Shown: one piece after another, positions 1-7,720 of the stretch
How the letters are laid out: the number at the start of each line of letters is the position of its first letter
Position numbering within the stretch: the first letter of the stretch is position 1
NCBI GenBank assembly: GCA_964412845.1
Contig: CAYPQM010000051.1
Coordinates: 1-38,934 of the forward strand
DNA from: JAWWPY01 sp964412845
Lineage (GTDB): Bacteria; Actinomycetota; Actinomycetes; Streptosporangiales; Streptosporangiaceae
DNA length: 38,934 bases
Reading direction: 5' to 3'
Made by a program: the position numbers and the translations under genes
Notes under the pieces: generated by a model
Database searches by the model: none
Told to the model about the DNA's origin: nothing
What the model saw: the letters and a program-made list of their open reading frames with translations, nothing else

Positions 1-7
1 TCTACCG

Positions 8-41
8 TTGTTGAGCGAAACGTGTATAGTTGGCTCAACAA
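8..41. promoter_or_regulatory. Inverted-repeat operator candidate
   Basis: A perfect 9-bp inverted repeat, TTGTTGAGC (8-16) and GCTCAACAA (33-41), flanks a 16-bp spacer that contains TATAGT (25-30). It lies about 95 bp upstream of the amidohydrolase start at 136. The symmetry and the -10-like hexamer inside it are typical of a repressor operator (TetR or GntR type). No regulator gene is visible, and whatever lies upstream is outside the window. That it is an operator is inference. Confidence 0.45.
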
Positions 42-135
42 GCGATGAGTGAGGTTGGGCCTGATCCGGGGCCAGACCGTCCGCTGATAGCGCCGCGGCT
101 CGCACTCGAAGACCTGAACCCGGAAGGACACCACG

Positions 136-1164
136 ATGAAGATCATCGCGATCGAAGAGCACTGGAACAGTGCCAGCATCCGCGACGCGCTCGACCACCT
201 GCCAGACGGGGCGCGCGACGAAAGCGTCGCCTTCAACTCCATGGGCGACAACCAGGCCCGGCTTGAGGACACCGGCCAGGGCCGCATCGAGGCGATGGAC
301 GCCGCAGGGATCGACGTCTCGGTCCTGTCGGTCGTCACCCCCGCCACCCAGGCCCTCCCGGCCCGGGTGGCCGTCGCGCTGGCCCGGGACGCGAACGACG
401 AGGCCACTGATTCCGTCCGCGCGCACCCGGCCCGCTTCCGCGCCTTCGCGACCCTGCCGACCAGCGATCCGCAGGCCGCCGCCGCGGAACTCGAGCGGTG
501 CGCCACCCGGCTGGGTCACGTCGGCGCGATGGTCCACGGGCGGACCGGCCCCCGCCCGCTGGACGACCCCGCCTACGACGACCTGCTCGCCACCGCGGCC
601 CGCTTGCGCCAGCCGATCTTCATCCACCCGCAGATCCCGTCGGACGAGCTGCGCGATGCCGCCTACCGGGGCCTGGACCCGCTGATCGACCTCGGCCTGG
701 CGACCTTCGGCTGGGGCTGGCACATGGACGCGGGCCTGTCCGCGCTGCGGCTGATCCTGCGGGGCACGTTCGACCGCCACCCCGACCTTCAGCTCGTCCT
801 CGGCCACTGGGGCGAGATGCTGCTGTTCTGGATGGACCGCGCCGACAGCCTCTCCGGGATCGCGAAGCAGCTCGAACGCCGGGTGTCGGATTACATCAAG
901 ACCAACATCCACATCACCAGCAGCGGGATGCTTCAGGAGCGGCTGCTGCGCCACACTCTCGACTTCACCAGCGCCGACCAGGTGCTGTTCTCTACCGACT
1001 ACCCCTTCCACCAGCCCGGCGCAGCCGCGGTCAGGCAGTTCTTCGACGCCATCCCCGACCCCGCGGACCGCTCCAAAGTCGCCAGCGGCAACGCCGAAGC
1101 CCTGTTCCACCTGACCGGACCTGCTCCCGCAACCCGCCACCCAGCATCGCCGTCGGCAGGATGA
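136..1164 (+). CDS. Amidohydrolase family 2 protein (ACMSD / gamma-resorcylate decarboxylase-like)
   Basis: A 342-aa TIM-barrel metal-dependent hydrolase or decarboxylase. The start is ATG 136, preceded by GGAAGGA. Visible family residues are the N-terminal EEH (E7, H9), H164 in FIHPQ, H224 in GHWGE and D288 in STDYPF. These correspond to the metal ligands and catalytic His of the ACMSD / 2,6-dihydroxybenzoate decarboxylase clan. Such enzymes act on aromatic carboxylic acids or related cyclic amides and esters; the substrate cannot be told from sequence. The last ~15 residues are a Pro/Ala-rich tail beyond the usual domain end. It stands alone on the plus strand with a palindrome upstream that may control it. 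The family call is firm, the substrate unknown. Confidence 0.85.
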   Translation: MKIIAIEEHWNSASIRDALDHLPDGARDESVAFNSMGDNQARLEDTGQGRIEAMDAAGIDVSVLSVVTPATQALPARVAVALARDANDEATDSVRAHPARFRAFATLPTSDPQAAAAELERCATRLGHVGAMVHGRTGPRPLDDPAYDDLLATAARLRQPIFIHPQIPSDELRDAAYRGLDPLIDLGLATFGWGWHMDAGLSALRLILRGTFDRHPDLQLVLGHWGEMLLFWMDRADSLSGIAKQLERRVSDYIKTNIHITSSGMLQERLLRHTLDFTSADQVLFSTDYPFHQPGAAAVRQFFDAIPDPADRSKVASGNAEALFHLTGPAPATRHPASPSAG

Positions 1165-1261
1165 ACCGGCTGGCGGTGCCGATCGGCCGACTCGCCAGCC
1201 GCAAGAGGGCGGTGATGATGATGGGCGCGATGACCGCCCGCACCTCCACAGCGTCCAAGAA

Positions 1262-1335
1262 CGCCGGGTGACCTACCCGGCGAGGCCCGAGAGGCGCACC
1301 GTGCGCGACCGGCCGCCGGGTCGATGACCCGGCGG
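1262..1335 (+). terminator. Two tandem GC hairpins
   Basis: Two perfect hairpins follow the amidohydrolase gene. The first pairs CGCCGGGT (1262-1269) with ACCCGGCG (1275-1282) around a 5-nt loop. The second pairs CCGCCGGGTC (1313-1322) with GACCCGGCGG (1326-1335) around a 3-nt loop. Neither has a U tract, which is common for actinobacterial terminators. They separate the amidohydrolase from the patatin gene. The rest of 1165-1399 holds no gene I can support. Confidence 0.45.
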
Positions 1336-1399
1336 CTCTGCGGCCGGGACTGCAAACACACTCAACGAGATGATCGACTCCATCGTGAAGGGAACAGGA

Positions 1400-2284
1400 A
1401 TGACTTCTCCGCGAAATGGTTCACCAACGCGCGCTCTCGTCCTCGGAGGCGGCGGCGCCGTCGGTGTCTGCTGGCAGACCGGTCTGCTCACAGGGCTGCG
1501 CGAGGCCGGTGTCGACCTGGCGGGAGCCAACGCAACCGTGGGAACATCCGCAGGCGCCCTCGTCGGCGCGCTGCTGTCAAGCGGCCGTGACGTCACCGGT
1601 GCACTCACCAGCCTGGCAGCGCTCGGGCAGAGCATCGACCCCGACGGCCTGGCGGCAGGCGATGAAGCCTTCCGAAGCGCAATAAGCCAGGCGAGCCTCG
1701 ACACCGACCCGCGGCAAGCGCTAAGAGCGATCGGCCGCGCGGCGCAGGAGGCGAGCACGCCCGCCGAAGACGTCTACCTCGGCCTGTTCGGCACACTCGA
1801 CGGCACCGCCTGGCCTGCAGGCTTCCGATGCACCGCGATCGACACCGACAGCGGCGATTTGGTCGTGTGGGACCAAGGATCCGGCGTGCCGTTGCTGAAC
1901 GCTGTCGCCGCCAGTTGCGCCGTACCGATGCTGTTCCCCATCGTCACCATCAAGGGCCGCCACTATATGGACGGCGGCATCCTCAGCCACTTGAACGCCA
2001 CGGCGGCGCCGCCGACCGACGTTCTCGTGGCCCTATCCTGCCACCCCCTCGGGTCCCAGGGCGCCGGAGTCGACAGCGCGCCGGCCTTCTCCGAGGCCAC
2101 GGCGGACGCTGAATTGGCACAGTTGCGCGAAACCAGACGGCTGGTAGCGGTCGAACCCGATTTCAGCCACGTCGAGGCTCCGGCGAATCTTATGGACCCG
2201 AACTTCGCCATCCAGGCTTTCCAGATCGGCAAGCGGCAGGCGGAACGCGAAGCCGCACCGATCCAGGCCGCCTGGAACTTCTGA
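1400..2284 (+). CDS. Patatin-like phospholipase
   Basis: A 294-aa cytoplasmic serine lipase/acyl hydrolase of the patatin family. The glycine-rich oxyanion loop is GGGGAVG (residues 16-22), the nucleophile elbow is GTSAG with Ser50, and the dyad Asp is D191 in DGG. All essential residues are therefore present. I chose ATG 1400 because AAGGGAACAGGA lies just upstream; an in-frame ATG at 1370 would add ten residues without a better ribosome site. No signal peptide is seen. It would hydrolyse acyl esters such as phospholipids. It is separated from the amidohydrolase by hairpins and is probably its own transcription unit. Confidence 0.85.
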   Translation: MTSPRNGSPTRALVLGGGGAVGVCWQTGLLTGLREAGVDLAGANATVGTSAGALVGALLSSGRDVTGALTSLAALGQSIDPDGLAAGDEAFRSAISQASLDTDPRQALRAIGRAAQEASTPAEDVYLGLFGTLDGTAWPAGFRCTAIDTDSGDLVVWDQGSGVPLLNAVAASCAVPMLFPIVTIKGRHYMDGGILSHLNATAAPPTDVLVALSCHPLGSQGAGVDSAPAFSEATADAELAQLRETRRLVAVEPDFSHVEAPANLMDPNFAIQAFQIGKRQAEREAAPIQAAWNF

Positions 2285-2364
2285 GAGGGCGACAGGTTGG
2301 GATGGCCTCCTGCGGTGCGGCCGACCAGGTCGACCGCACGCGCGGTGGCGGCCAGTCGCCTTCC

Positions 2365-2560
2365 CTATGCGCGGCCGTCCCGGAGTGCTTCGTCGATCAC
2401 GTGCGGAGGGACTAGCTCTGACCGGCGGTATTCGGGGATGAGGTCAAGCAGCCACGCGGTGGCCATGATCTCCCAGTCCTCGGTGTCGGGCGCGCAGCCG
2501 GTCCGCCTCAGCCCGGCCAGCCTCTTCCCTGCGCCTGAGTTCCTCGATCAGCGACCCCAT
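2365..2560 (-). pseudogene. Small gene split by a frameshift
   Basis: On the minus strand an ATG at 2560, with AAGGAG seven bases upstream, opens a charged helix (MGSLIEELRRREE...) that reads about 25 residues. Near position 2487 sense moves to the +1 frame, which continues DTEDWEIMATAWLLDL, IPEYRRSEL and VIDEALRDGRA and stops at 2365-2367. The total of 196 nt is one more than a multiple of three, as expected for a single-base shift. The second half has ordinary protein composition but no start codon in its own frame after an upstream TGA. I read it as one ~64-aa protein broken by an indel, or a sequencing error. The family is not recognised. Nothing else is seen in 2285-2777. Confidence 0.5.
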
Positions 2561-2777
2561 CCGCGGTCTCCTTCCCCTGCACACGACGGTAGAAGACGAA
2601 GGAGTCAACGCACTCGGCGGTACCGCAGCACAGGCCCCAGGAGCCGCCGACACCGGGAGATACGGAGAAGTCGATCTCCCAAATTCCTCCCAAGCGCCCA
2701 GAAAGCATCACCCAGGCGCTTAGAGTGGAACCAGTTCTGAGAGCTTCTGACCTGGCCAGATACCAGAAATCGGCGAG

Positions 2778-2850
2778 TGGAGCTAAGGGGACTCGAACCC
2801 CTGACCCCCTGCTTGCAAAGCAGGTGCTCTTCCAGCTGAGCTATAGCCCC
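2778..2850 (-). tRNA. tRNA-Ala (anticodon TGC)
   Basis: A 73-nt cloverleaf on the minus strand. The acceptor arm pairs GGGGCTA with TAGCTCC, followed by discriminator A. The anticodon arm is CCTGC-TTTGCAA-GCAGG with anticodon TGC, and the T arm contains GGTTCGAGTCC. CCA is not encoded. In actinomycetes this gene normally sits next to tRNA-Ile downstream of gyrA; here tRNA-Ile is about 27.7 kb away. Confidence 0.97.
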
Positions 2851-2920
2851 AACGCGCACGGGCGACCGCTCGCGAAGCGAGCGACGTGCGACCAGAACGC
2901 AAGCCTACCCGTGCTGCCGG

Positions 2921-3661
2921 TCAGGGCAGCGCCGCCGTGGAACCGGCTGCGGTAGCTGCGGATGACTGCCGGTCCGCCTCGGCCTGGCCGGCGAGCAGGG
3001 CAGGCAACTCGGCGATGCTGTCCAGCAGGTGCGTCGCGCCCGCCCCTTGCAGTCGTCCAGCCGTGTGCCCGCCGGTCAGGATTCCTGCGACGATCCCGGC
3101 CCCTGACCGTTTGCCGCACAGGATTCCGCTCTCCGTGCCGTCGGCGAACACCGCATCACGGACATCGGTCACGCCGAGCCGGAGCATGGCGGTCAGCATC
3201 AGGTCAGGCCACGGGCACCCCCGCGGGACGTCCTCGGGGCATAGCACGAGGTCGACCCGGCGCCACCAGCCAAGTGTGTCGAGCACCAAGCCGAGCAGGC
3301 CCTTGGACAGACCGGTGACCAGGCAGACCCGCGCTCCGCCAGCTCGGATTTCGGTGATCGCCTGCTCCGCGCCGGGCATCGGCGCCAAGCCGGAGCGATC
3401 AACGGATGACCGGTATGACCGGTCAAAGGCGAGGGTAGCCGCTTCCGCCCGGCCAGGTGCGTCCGGGAACAGGCTGCGGAACACGTCGACCGCCGACTGC
3501 CCCCGCGATTGGTGCACCCGGACCATGCTCCGGGCGTACGCCGCCGTGCCGGGAACGATGCCCTGGGTGGCGAACGCCTCGGTGAATGACCGTTCTAGGA
3601 TTCCGCCGTCGTCAGCGGTGATTCCGATCAGGCCGCAGCACACCACCGAAACCGGCGGCAC
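2921..3661 (-). CDS. HAD-like protein, phosphonatase-like subfamily, catalytically degenerate
   Basis: From GTG 3661 it is 246 aa and reads like the phosphonatase-like HAD hydrolases. Visible are the cap-domain region, VCLVTGLSK (112-120, motif II), PDLMLTAMLRLGV and the typical AGILTGGHT plus HLLDSIAELPALL C-terminus. Key residues are changed. The N-terminal D-x-A-G-T-T nucleophile loop reads G-L-I-G-I-T (10-15), so the nucleophilic Asp is replaced. The metal-binding G-D-T-x-x-D motif reads D-G-T-E-S-G (174-179). A canonical HAD reaction therefore looks impossible, suggesting a pseudoenzyme or a decaying gene. The frame is open to 3799, but that extension shows no homologous features and overlaps DLW-39. 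The ribosome site for GTG 3661 is weak. Confidence 0.7.
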   Translation of the reverse strand: MPPVSVVCCGLIGITADDGGILERSFTEAFATQGIVPGTAAYARSMVRVHQSRGQSAVDVFRSLFPDAPGRAEAATLAFDRSYRSSVDRSGLAPMPGAEQAITEIRAGGARVCLVTGLSKGLLGLVLDTLGWWRRVDLVLCPEDVPRGCPWPDLMLTAMLRLGVTDVRDAVFADGTESGILCGKRSGAGIVAGILTGGHTAGRLQGAGATHLLDSIAELPALLAGQAEADRQSSAATAAGSTAALP

Positions 3662-3713
3662 GCCCCGTACCTGATCGCCCCCGTCTGTGGCCCCCAATGG
3701 ACTTACCGGGGCG

Positions 3714-3833
3714 TCAGTCGTCGCTGGTGGTGGCCTCAGTCCACAAGTCGAGCTCCGCGCGATCGGCCTGGACCTTCCTCCAGACAGCGAACACGCCAAG
3801 CCCGGCGAGGGCTAGCAGAAGAAGCTTCTTCAC
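3714..3833 (-). CDS. DLW-39 family small peptide
   Basis: Starting at GTG 3833 this encodes exactly 39 aa: a hydrophobic N-terminal helix (KKLLLLALAGLGVFAVW), a basic/acidic linker and the diagnostic ELDLWTEAT segment with the D-L-W triad, ending SDD. It matches the actinobacterial DLW-39 family in length, layout and location near the gyrA/tRNA region. It is presumably a single-pass membrane peptide of unknown function. GGGG lies upstream of the start. Its stop lies about 50 bp before the HAD-like start, so the two may be co-transcribed. Confidence 0.88.
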   Translation of the reverse strand: MKKLLLLALAGLGVFAVWRKVQADRAELDLWTEATTSDD

Positions 3834-3862
3834 CGTGAGGACCCCTTCACATCGGCTACCGC

Positions 3863-3896
3863 GGAGCCCTGAGCACAGGAGGGACTGCCGGGCTCC
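3863..3896. terminator. Weak hairpin between ABC-F and DLW-39 genes
   Basis: GGAGCCC (3863-3869) pairs perfectly with GGGCTCC (3890-3896) around a 20-nt loop. It sits in the 95-bp space downstream of the ABC-F stop at 3929 and upstream of DLW-39, both on the minus strand. There is no U tract, and termination is inferred only from position. Confidence 0.25.
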
Positions 3897-3928
3897 CTAA
3901 CGCTCCATGCAGCCTAGCAGCGCACTCA

Positions 3929-5536
3929 TCAACGGGGCCTGGCCACGCGAGTCTCGTCCCACACCGGACCGTCGGATTCGTAAACGGTCCCGGTGCCCCC
4001 GAACACCACAAATCGGTCGAACGACCGGGCGAACCAGCGATCGTGGGTGACCGCCAGCACCGTGCCCTGGTAGGACTCAAGACCCTCCTGCAGCGCTTCG
4101 GCGCTGGCCAGATCGAGGTTGTCGGTTGGCTCATCGAGCAAGAGCAGGGTGCAGCCGGCCAGCTCCAGCAGCAGGATTTGCAGCCGCGCCTGCTGCCCTC
4201 CGGACATTGAGCCAAACGGCTGACGTGCGCACTGCGCGAGTTCGTACCGGGAGAGCGCGGCCATGGCTTCGTTACGCAGCAAGGCGTGCTCGGTCATGAG
4301 GATTTCCTCTGGCCACCGGCCGGCCAGATCGGGGCGGGTGTGGGTCTGCGCGAACAACCCGGGCACCACGCGCGCCCCGAGCCGTGCCACCCCGTCATGC
4401 GGTACGTCCTCGCCGCCGAGCAGCCGCAGGAAGAATGACTTCCCTGAGCCGTTGGAGCCGAGCACGGCAACCCGCTCGCCGTACCAGACCTCCAGATCGA
4501 ACGGCTGCATCAGGCCGGTCAGCTCCAGCTTCTCGCAGATCACCGCCCGCTTGCCGGTCCGGCCGCCGCGCAGCCGCATCCGGATGTCCTGGTCCCGGGG
4601 GGCCAGCTCGGGCGGGCCAGCTTCCTCGAACCGGCGCAGCCGGGTTTCTGCCGCGTGGAGGCGTGAGGCCATAGCGTCGTTGTAGGACGCCTTCTGCCGG
4701 TACATCCGCACCAGCTGCTTGAGCTTCTCGTGCTCCTCGTCCCAGCGGCGGCGCAGCTCGTCGAGGCGGTCGTTGCGGTCGCGCCGGGCCTGAGCATAAC
4801 TGGCGAACCCACCGCCGTGCACCCAGACGCTGCCGTCTTCGACGGTGACGATGCGCTGTGCGCTGTTCGCGAGCAGCTCCCGGTCGTGGCTGACCAGGAG
4901 CACGGTCTTCGGTGTGTCAGCCAGCTGCTGCTCGAGCCACTGCTTGCCGGGGACGTCCAGGTAGTTGTCTGGTTCGTCGAGGAGCAGCACCTCAGCCGGC
5001 CCACGCAACAACGCTTCCAGGACGAGGCGCTTCTGCTCGCCGCCGGACAAGGTGGCGAGGTCCCGCCAGCGGCATCTGTCGTAACTGACACCAAGGGCGG
5101 CCACGCAGCATGCGTCCCAGAGGACCTCGGCGTCGTAGCCGCCCGCATCGCCCCACTCAGCGAGCGCGGCCGCGTAACGCAGCTGCGCGGGCTCGTCGTC
5201 CCGGTCCATCATGACCAGCTCGGCGGCGTCAAGGCGCGCCGCCGCGTCTCGCACCCGGGGCGGTGCGACGGACACGAGCAGGTCGCGGACCTGCGATTTA
5301 TCGTTGATGCTGCCGACAAACTGGCGCATCACACCCAGGCCGCCGCTGCTGCTGACCGTTCCGGACTGCGGTGTGAGGTCGCCGGCGATGAGCCGGATCA
5401 AGGTTGTCTTGCCCGCACCGTTGGGGCCGACCAGCGCCGCCTTCGTGCCCTCACCCACCCGGAAAGAGGCGTCGTCCAGCAGCACCTGGCCATCGGGTAG
5501 CACATGGCCCAGGTGCGCCACCTCGACGTGACCCAC
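3929..5536 (-). CDS. ABC-F family ATPase
   Basis: A 535-aa protein with two ABC domains and no membrane segments, as in the ABC-F class that acts on the ribosome (translation factor or antibiotic-resistance type). Domain 1 has Walker A GPNGAGKT (37-44), signature LSGGEQ (163-168) and Walker B LLLDEP (184-189). A charged linker follows (about 250-310). Domain 2 has Walker A GSNGSGKS (360-367), signature MSGGQQ (444-449) and LLLLDEP (464-470). Switch histidines are in VSHDR (215-219) and VTHDR (496-500). The start is GTG 5536 with GGAGAGGGG upstream. Whether it is housekeeping or gives ribosome protection against an antibiotic cannot be settled from sequence. Confidence 0.92.
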   Translation of the reverse strand: MGHVEVAHLGHVLPDGQVLLDDASFRVGEGTKAALVGPNGAGKTTLIRLIAGDLTPQSGTVSSSGGLGVMRQFVGSINDKSQVRDLLVSVAPPRVRDAAARLDAAELVMMDRDDEPAQLRYAAALAEWGDAGGYDAEVLWDACCVAALGVSYDRCRWRDLATLSGGEQKRLVLEALLRGPAEVLLLDEPDNYLDVPGKQWLEQQLADTPKTVLLVSHDRELLANSAQRIVTVEDGSVWVHGGGFASYAQARRDRNDRLDELRRRWDEEHEKLKQLVRMYRQKASYNDAMASRLHAAETRLRRFEEAGPPELAPRDQDIRMRLRGGRTGKRAVICEKLELTGLMQPFDLEVWYGERVAVLGSNGSGKSFFLRLLGGEDVPHDGVARLGARVVPGLFAQTHTRPDLAGRWPEEILMTEHALLRNEAMAALSRYELAQCARQPFGSMSGGQQARLQILLLELAGCTLLLLDEPTDNLDLASAEALQEGLESYQGTVLAVTHDRWFARSFDRFVVFGGTGTVYESDGPVWDETRVARPR

Positions 5537-5612
5537 CGCTGGCCCCTCTCCCCGGCTCTGCCGCCATGGCCGACAATAGTCCCGCGACCCCGGTGTAAAT
5601 CAACGCGTTTTC

Positions 5613-5774
5613 CTACTCACCTGACCTCCCGCAGCACTTGGACGCCGGTGTCCGGCCGGGCCGCGCGGCAGGCCGGGCCGCGTGGTCCTGGCCCAGGGAC
5701 ATTGCTGTCCACGTAACCTGCCGGCCTGTCCACCTAACCTCCCGGGCCGCTCACATAACCTCCCGCAGCGCCTG
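5613..5774. repeat. Degenerate repeats around the lipoprotein stop codon
   Basis: Four imperfect copies of a ~22-bp unit with core CAC-TAACCTCCCG occur at 5613-5639, 5706-5726, 5727-5748 and 5748-5774. The last contains the final codons (LREVM, stop) of the lipoprotein gene, so the downstream copies look like duplications of the 3' end of that gene. No gene is supported in 5537-5750. Confidence 0.55.
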
Positions 5775-6659
5775 TCGGCCGACGCCGGGCTGGGCGGGAT
5801 TGCAGGTCGGGCAGCGCAGACCGCGGCCGGGAATGTTGAGCCAGTATCCATCCACGGCCGCCCGGGTGGCCCGGATCGCCGCCGTTAGCTGCCCTGCGTC
5901 GACCCGGGCACCGGGCGGGTTCGCGGAAAGCCCGGCGAGCACGGTCACCCGCGGATTAGCCGCCTGAGCCTGCCGCGCGGCAGCCCGGACGAATTGGGCG
6001 TAGGTGGAGCTGCTGCGCTCAAGGCTCTGCGCCTGCAACTCGATGACATCGGCGACCGGGGCGAAGGCGGCCGCCAGGCGCAGGTCGAGGAACTGCCGCC
6101 AGCGCGGAGCGGTCGACCCGGCTGCCACCGTCACCAGGTTGAGCGCCGGCGCGACGATGAACTGCAGGCCGTGGGTGTGGGCCAGCTGAGCGGCGCGCTT
6201 CGCGGCCTGCACCGGCCGGCGCTGCTCGGCAACGGGGGTGACGGGCCAGACTTCCGGGTCGTAGAGAACAGCACGCGTGCCCGCGGGAAGCTGTCCCCGG
6301 GTTATCGCGTCCTGCAGTGCCGCAACCGCGGAGAAGGTCACCACCGGCACAGAATTGGTCCCGGCCAGTGGCTGCTGGCCGGGTTGCAGGAGCTGGTATA
6401 CCCGTGAGCGTCGCAGCCCGGCCGCAATGGCGGGGTCGGCGACCATCTCGGCCAGGGCCGACCTGGTCAGCAGCCAGACTGGCCTGCTCGGCGACCCTGC
6501 GGATGCCGCGCCGGCGGTCCGGCCGGCTGAGGCGTGGCTGCCGTCGCCCGGTGCGGCCGCGTCCCCGGTGGCGTGCGCAGTACAGCCGGCCACAAGGCAG
6601 CCAACGACGGCCGCCGTTATCGCCGCGGTCCACGCCTGGCGGACCGCTACGGCAGTCAC
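5751..6659 (-). CDS. Putative secreted lipoprotein of an exopolysaccharide locus
   Basis: A 302-aa protein with a lipoprotein signal peptide: a hydrophobic stretch (about 10-24) ending in lipobox LVAGC with Cys26, then a Gly/Ala/Ser-rich linker to about residue 58. The mature part (PVWLLTRSALAEM..., VLYDPEVWPVTP, FIVAPALNLV, DVIELQAQSLE, VTVLAGLSANP) alternates strand and helix and looks like a TIM-barrel glycosidase-like fold, but I cannot name the family. It overlaps the upstream HlyD-type gene by 4 bp, so the two are translationally coupled, and it lies opposite a processive-type glycosyltransferase. The context suggests a surface protein trimming or binding a polysaccharide, which is inference. 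Confidence 0.75.
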   Translation of the reverse strand: MTAVAVRQAWTAAITAAVVGCLVAGCTAHATGDAAAPGDGSHASAGRTAGAASAGSPSRPVWLLTRSALAEMVADPAIAAGLRRSRVYQLLQPGQQPLAGTNSVPVVTFSAVAALQDAITRGQLPAGTRAVLYDPEVWPVTPVAEQRRPVQAAKRAAQLAHTHGLQFIVAPALNLVTVAAGSTAPRWRQFLDLRLAAAFAPVADVIELQAQSLERSSSTYAQFVRAAARQAQAANPRVTVLAGLSANPPGARVDAGQLTAAIRATRAAVDGYWLNIPGRGLRCPTCNPAQPGVGRQALREVM

Positions 6660-7720
6660 GAACCCAGCTGGACGTTGGCCTGCATGCCATTGAGCGGCGG
6701 GACGGAGTGCTGGCCGAGGACGGTGATCAGCACCTGGTAGCCGACGCCTTGTGACGTGCGCACCGGCGTGGGCAGCAGGCTCTCGATCCGCCCGTGCACA
6801 CCTCTGAGGTGATCCGCGGGCACATCGATGGTGACACCGTGGCCCGGCTTGACGGCAAATGTCGAGTTCTGCGGGACGACCATTTCGACCTGCCAGTTTC
6901 TCGACGTGCGCAACATGATCACTGGCACGGCCGCTGGGGACGTGACGCCGGGCTGAGATCCCTGGGAACCGGCTGGCTGCTGCAGCGCTCCGGATCCCTG
7001 TGACTGGGCCGCGAAATCCCTGACCCCCCCGGCGGTCACCGTTTCGCCCGGCTGGCCGTTGACGGCGATCACCGTGCCGCCCATCGGAGCCACGATCCGC
7101 ATCCCGGCTACCGCGGCCTGCTCAACCGCGAGCTGTGCCTTGTCCTTCGCCAGCTTCGCCTGCGCCGCGGCCAGGTCTACCCCGCTCTGCACGGACGACT
7201 GCTGATAGACCTGGGCCACGGTCGCCTGGTCAGCTTGGATGGCCGCCTCATCGGCGGCCACGACAGCCCTGGCGGCGGCGGTCACCTCGGTCGCGAGCAC
7301 CTGGCCCTTCCTGACCTCCTGGCCGACGTGCGCGGAGACCTTCGCGACCTGCCCGGCTCGGCCGAAATTGAGGCTGATGACGCCGTTGCCCGACACGGCG
7401 CCGGTGAACGAGCGGCCGTCATTCGCAGCGACCCCGGCCACATACCAGGCGGCGCCGCCGAGGCAGGCCGCCGCCATCAGCATGGCCACGGCCTGCTGCT
7501 GGCGGGTGATGTGCTGCCTGCGCAGCCACTCGTTGCCCCGGCGCGCTGGCCAGTCAGCCCAGCGAACCAGAGCTGACCACCCCGGCCGTCCCGGCCGGGC
7601 CGGGGGCCCGGAACTCTCCTGATGGGAATGACTCCAGACACGCGGGCGGTGCTCGGCGTCCCCCCAGAACGCGGGATCAGGAGACTCGTCGGGTTCAGGC
7701 TGGATCAGGGACAAGCTCAT
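6656..7720 (-). CDS. HlyD-type membrane fusion / adaptor protein
   Basis: A 354-aa protein with a cytoplasmic N-terminus (1-76), one membrane helix (77-99), then a biotin-lipoyl-like half (SLNFGRAGQVAKVSAHVGQEVRKGQVLA), an Ala/Gln-rich coiled-coil hairpin (AADEAAIQADQATVAQVY... AQAKLAKDKAQL) and the second lipoyl half (IVAPMGGTVIAVNGQPGETV). A beta-barrel domain follows. This is the layout of HlyD/RND adaptors. In a Gram-positive it would link an inner-membrane exporter or synthase to the cell wall. A Gln/Ser/Gly-rich insert (SQGSGALQQPAGSQGSQPG) lies between lipoyl half and barrel. It overlaps the lipoprotein gene by ATGA. Confidence 0.85.
   Translation of the reverse strand: MSLSLIQPEPDESPDPAFWGDAEHRPRVWSHSHQESSGPPARPGRPGWSALVRWADWPARRGNEWLRRQHITRQQQAVAMLMAAACLGGAAWYVAGVAANDGRSFTGAVSGNGVISLNFGRAGQVAKVSAHVGQEVRKGQVLATEVTAAARAVVAADEAAIQADQATVAQVYQQSSVQSGVDLAAAQAKLAKDKAQLAVEQAAVAGMRIVAPMGGTVIAVNGQPGETVTAGGVRDFAAQSQGSGALQQPAGSQGSQPGVTSPAAVPVIMLRTSRNWQVEMVVPQNSTFAVKPGHGVTIDVPADHLRGVHGRIESLLPTPVRTSQGVGYQVLITVLGQHSVPPLNGMQANVQLGS

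Noticed and set aside
2605..2859. Minus-strand open frame covering the tRNA-Ala gene
   Set aside because: The peptide is the well-known translation artefact of a tRNA sequence (QLEEHLLCKQGVRGSSP type).
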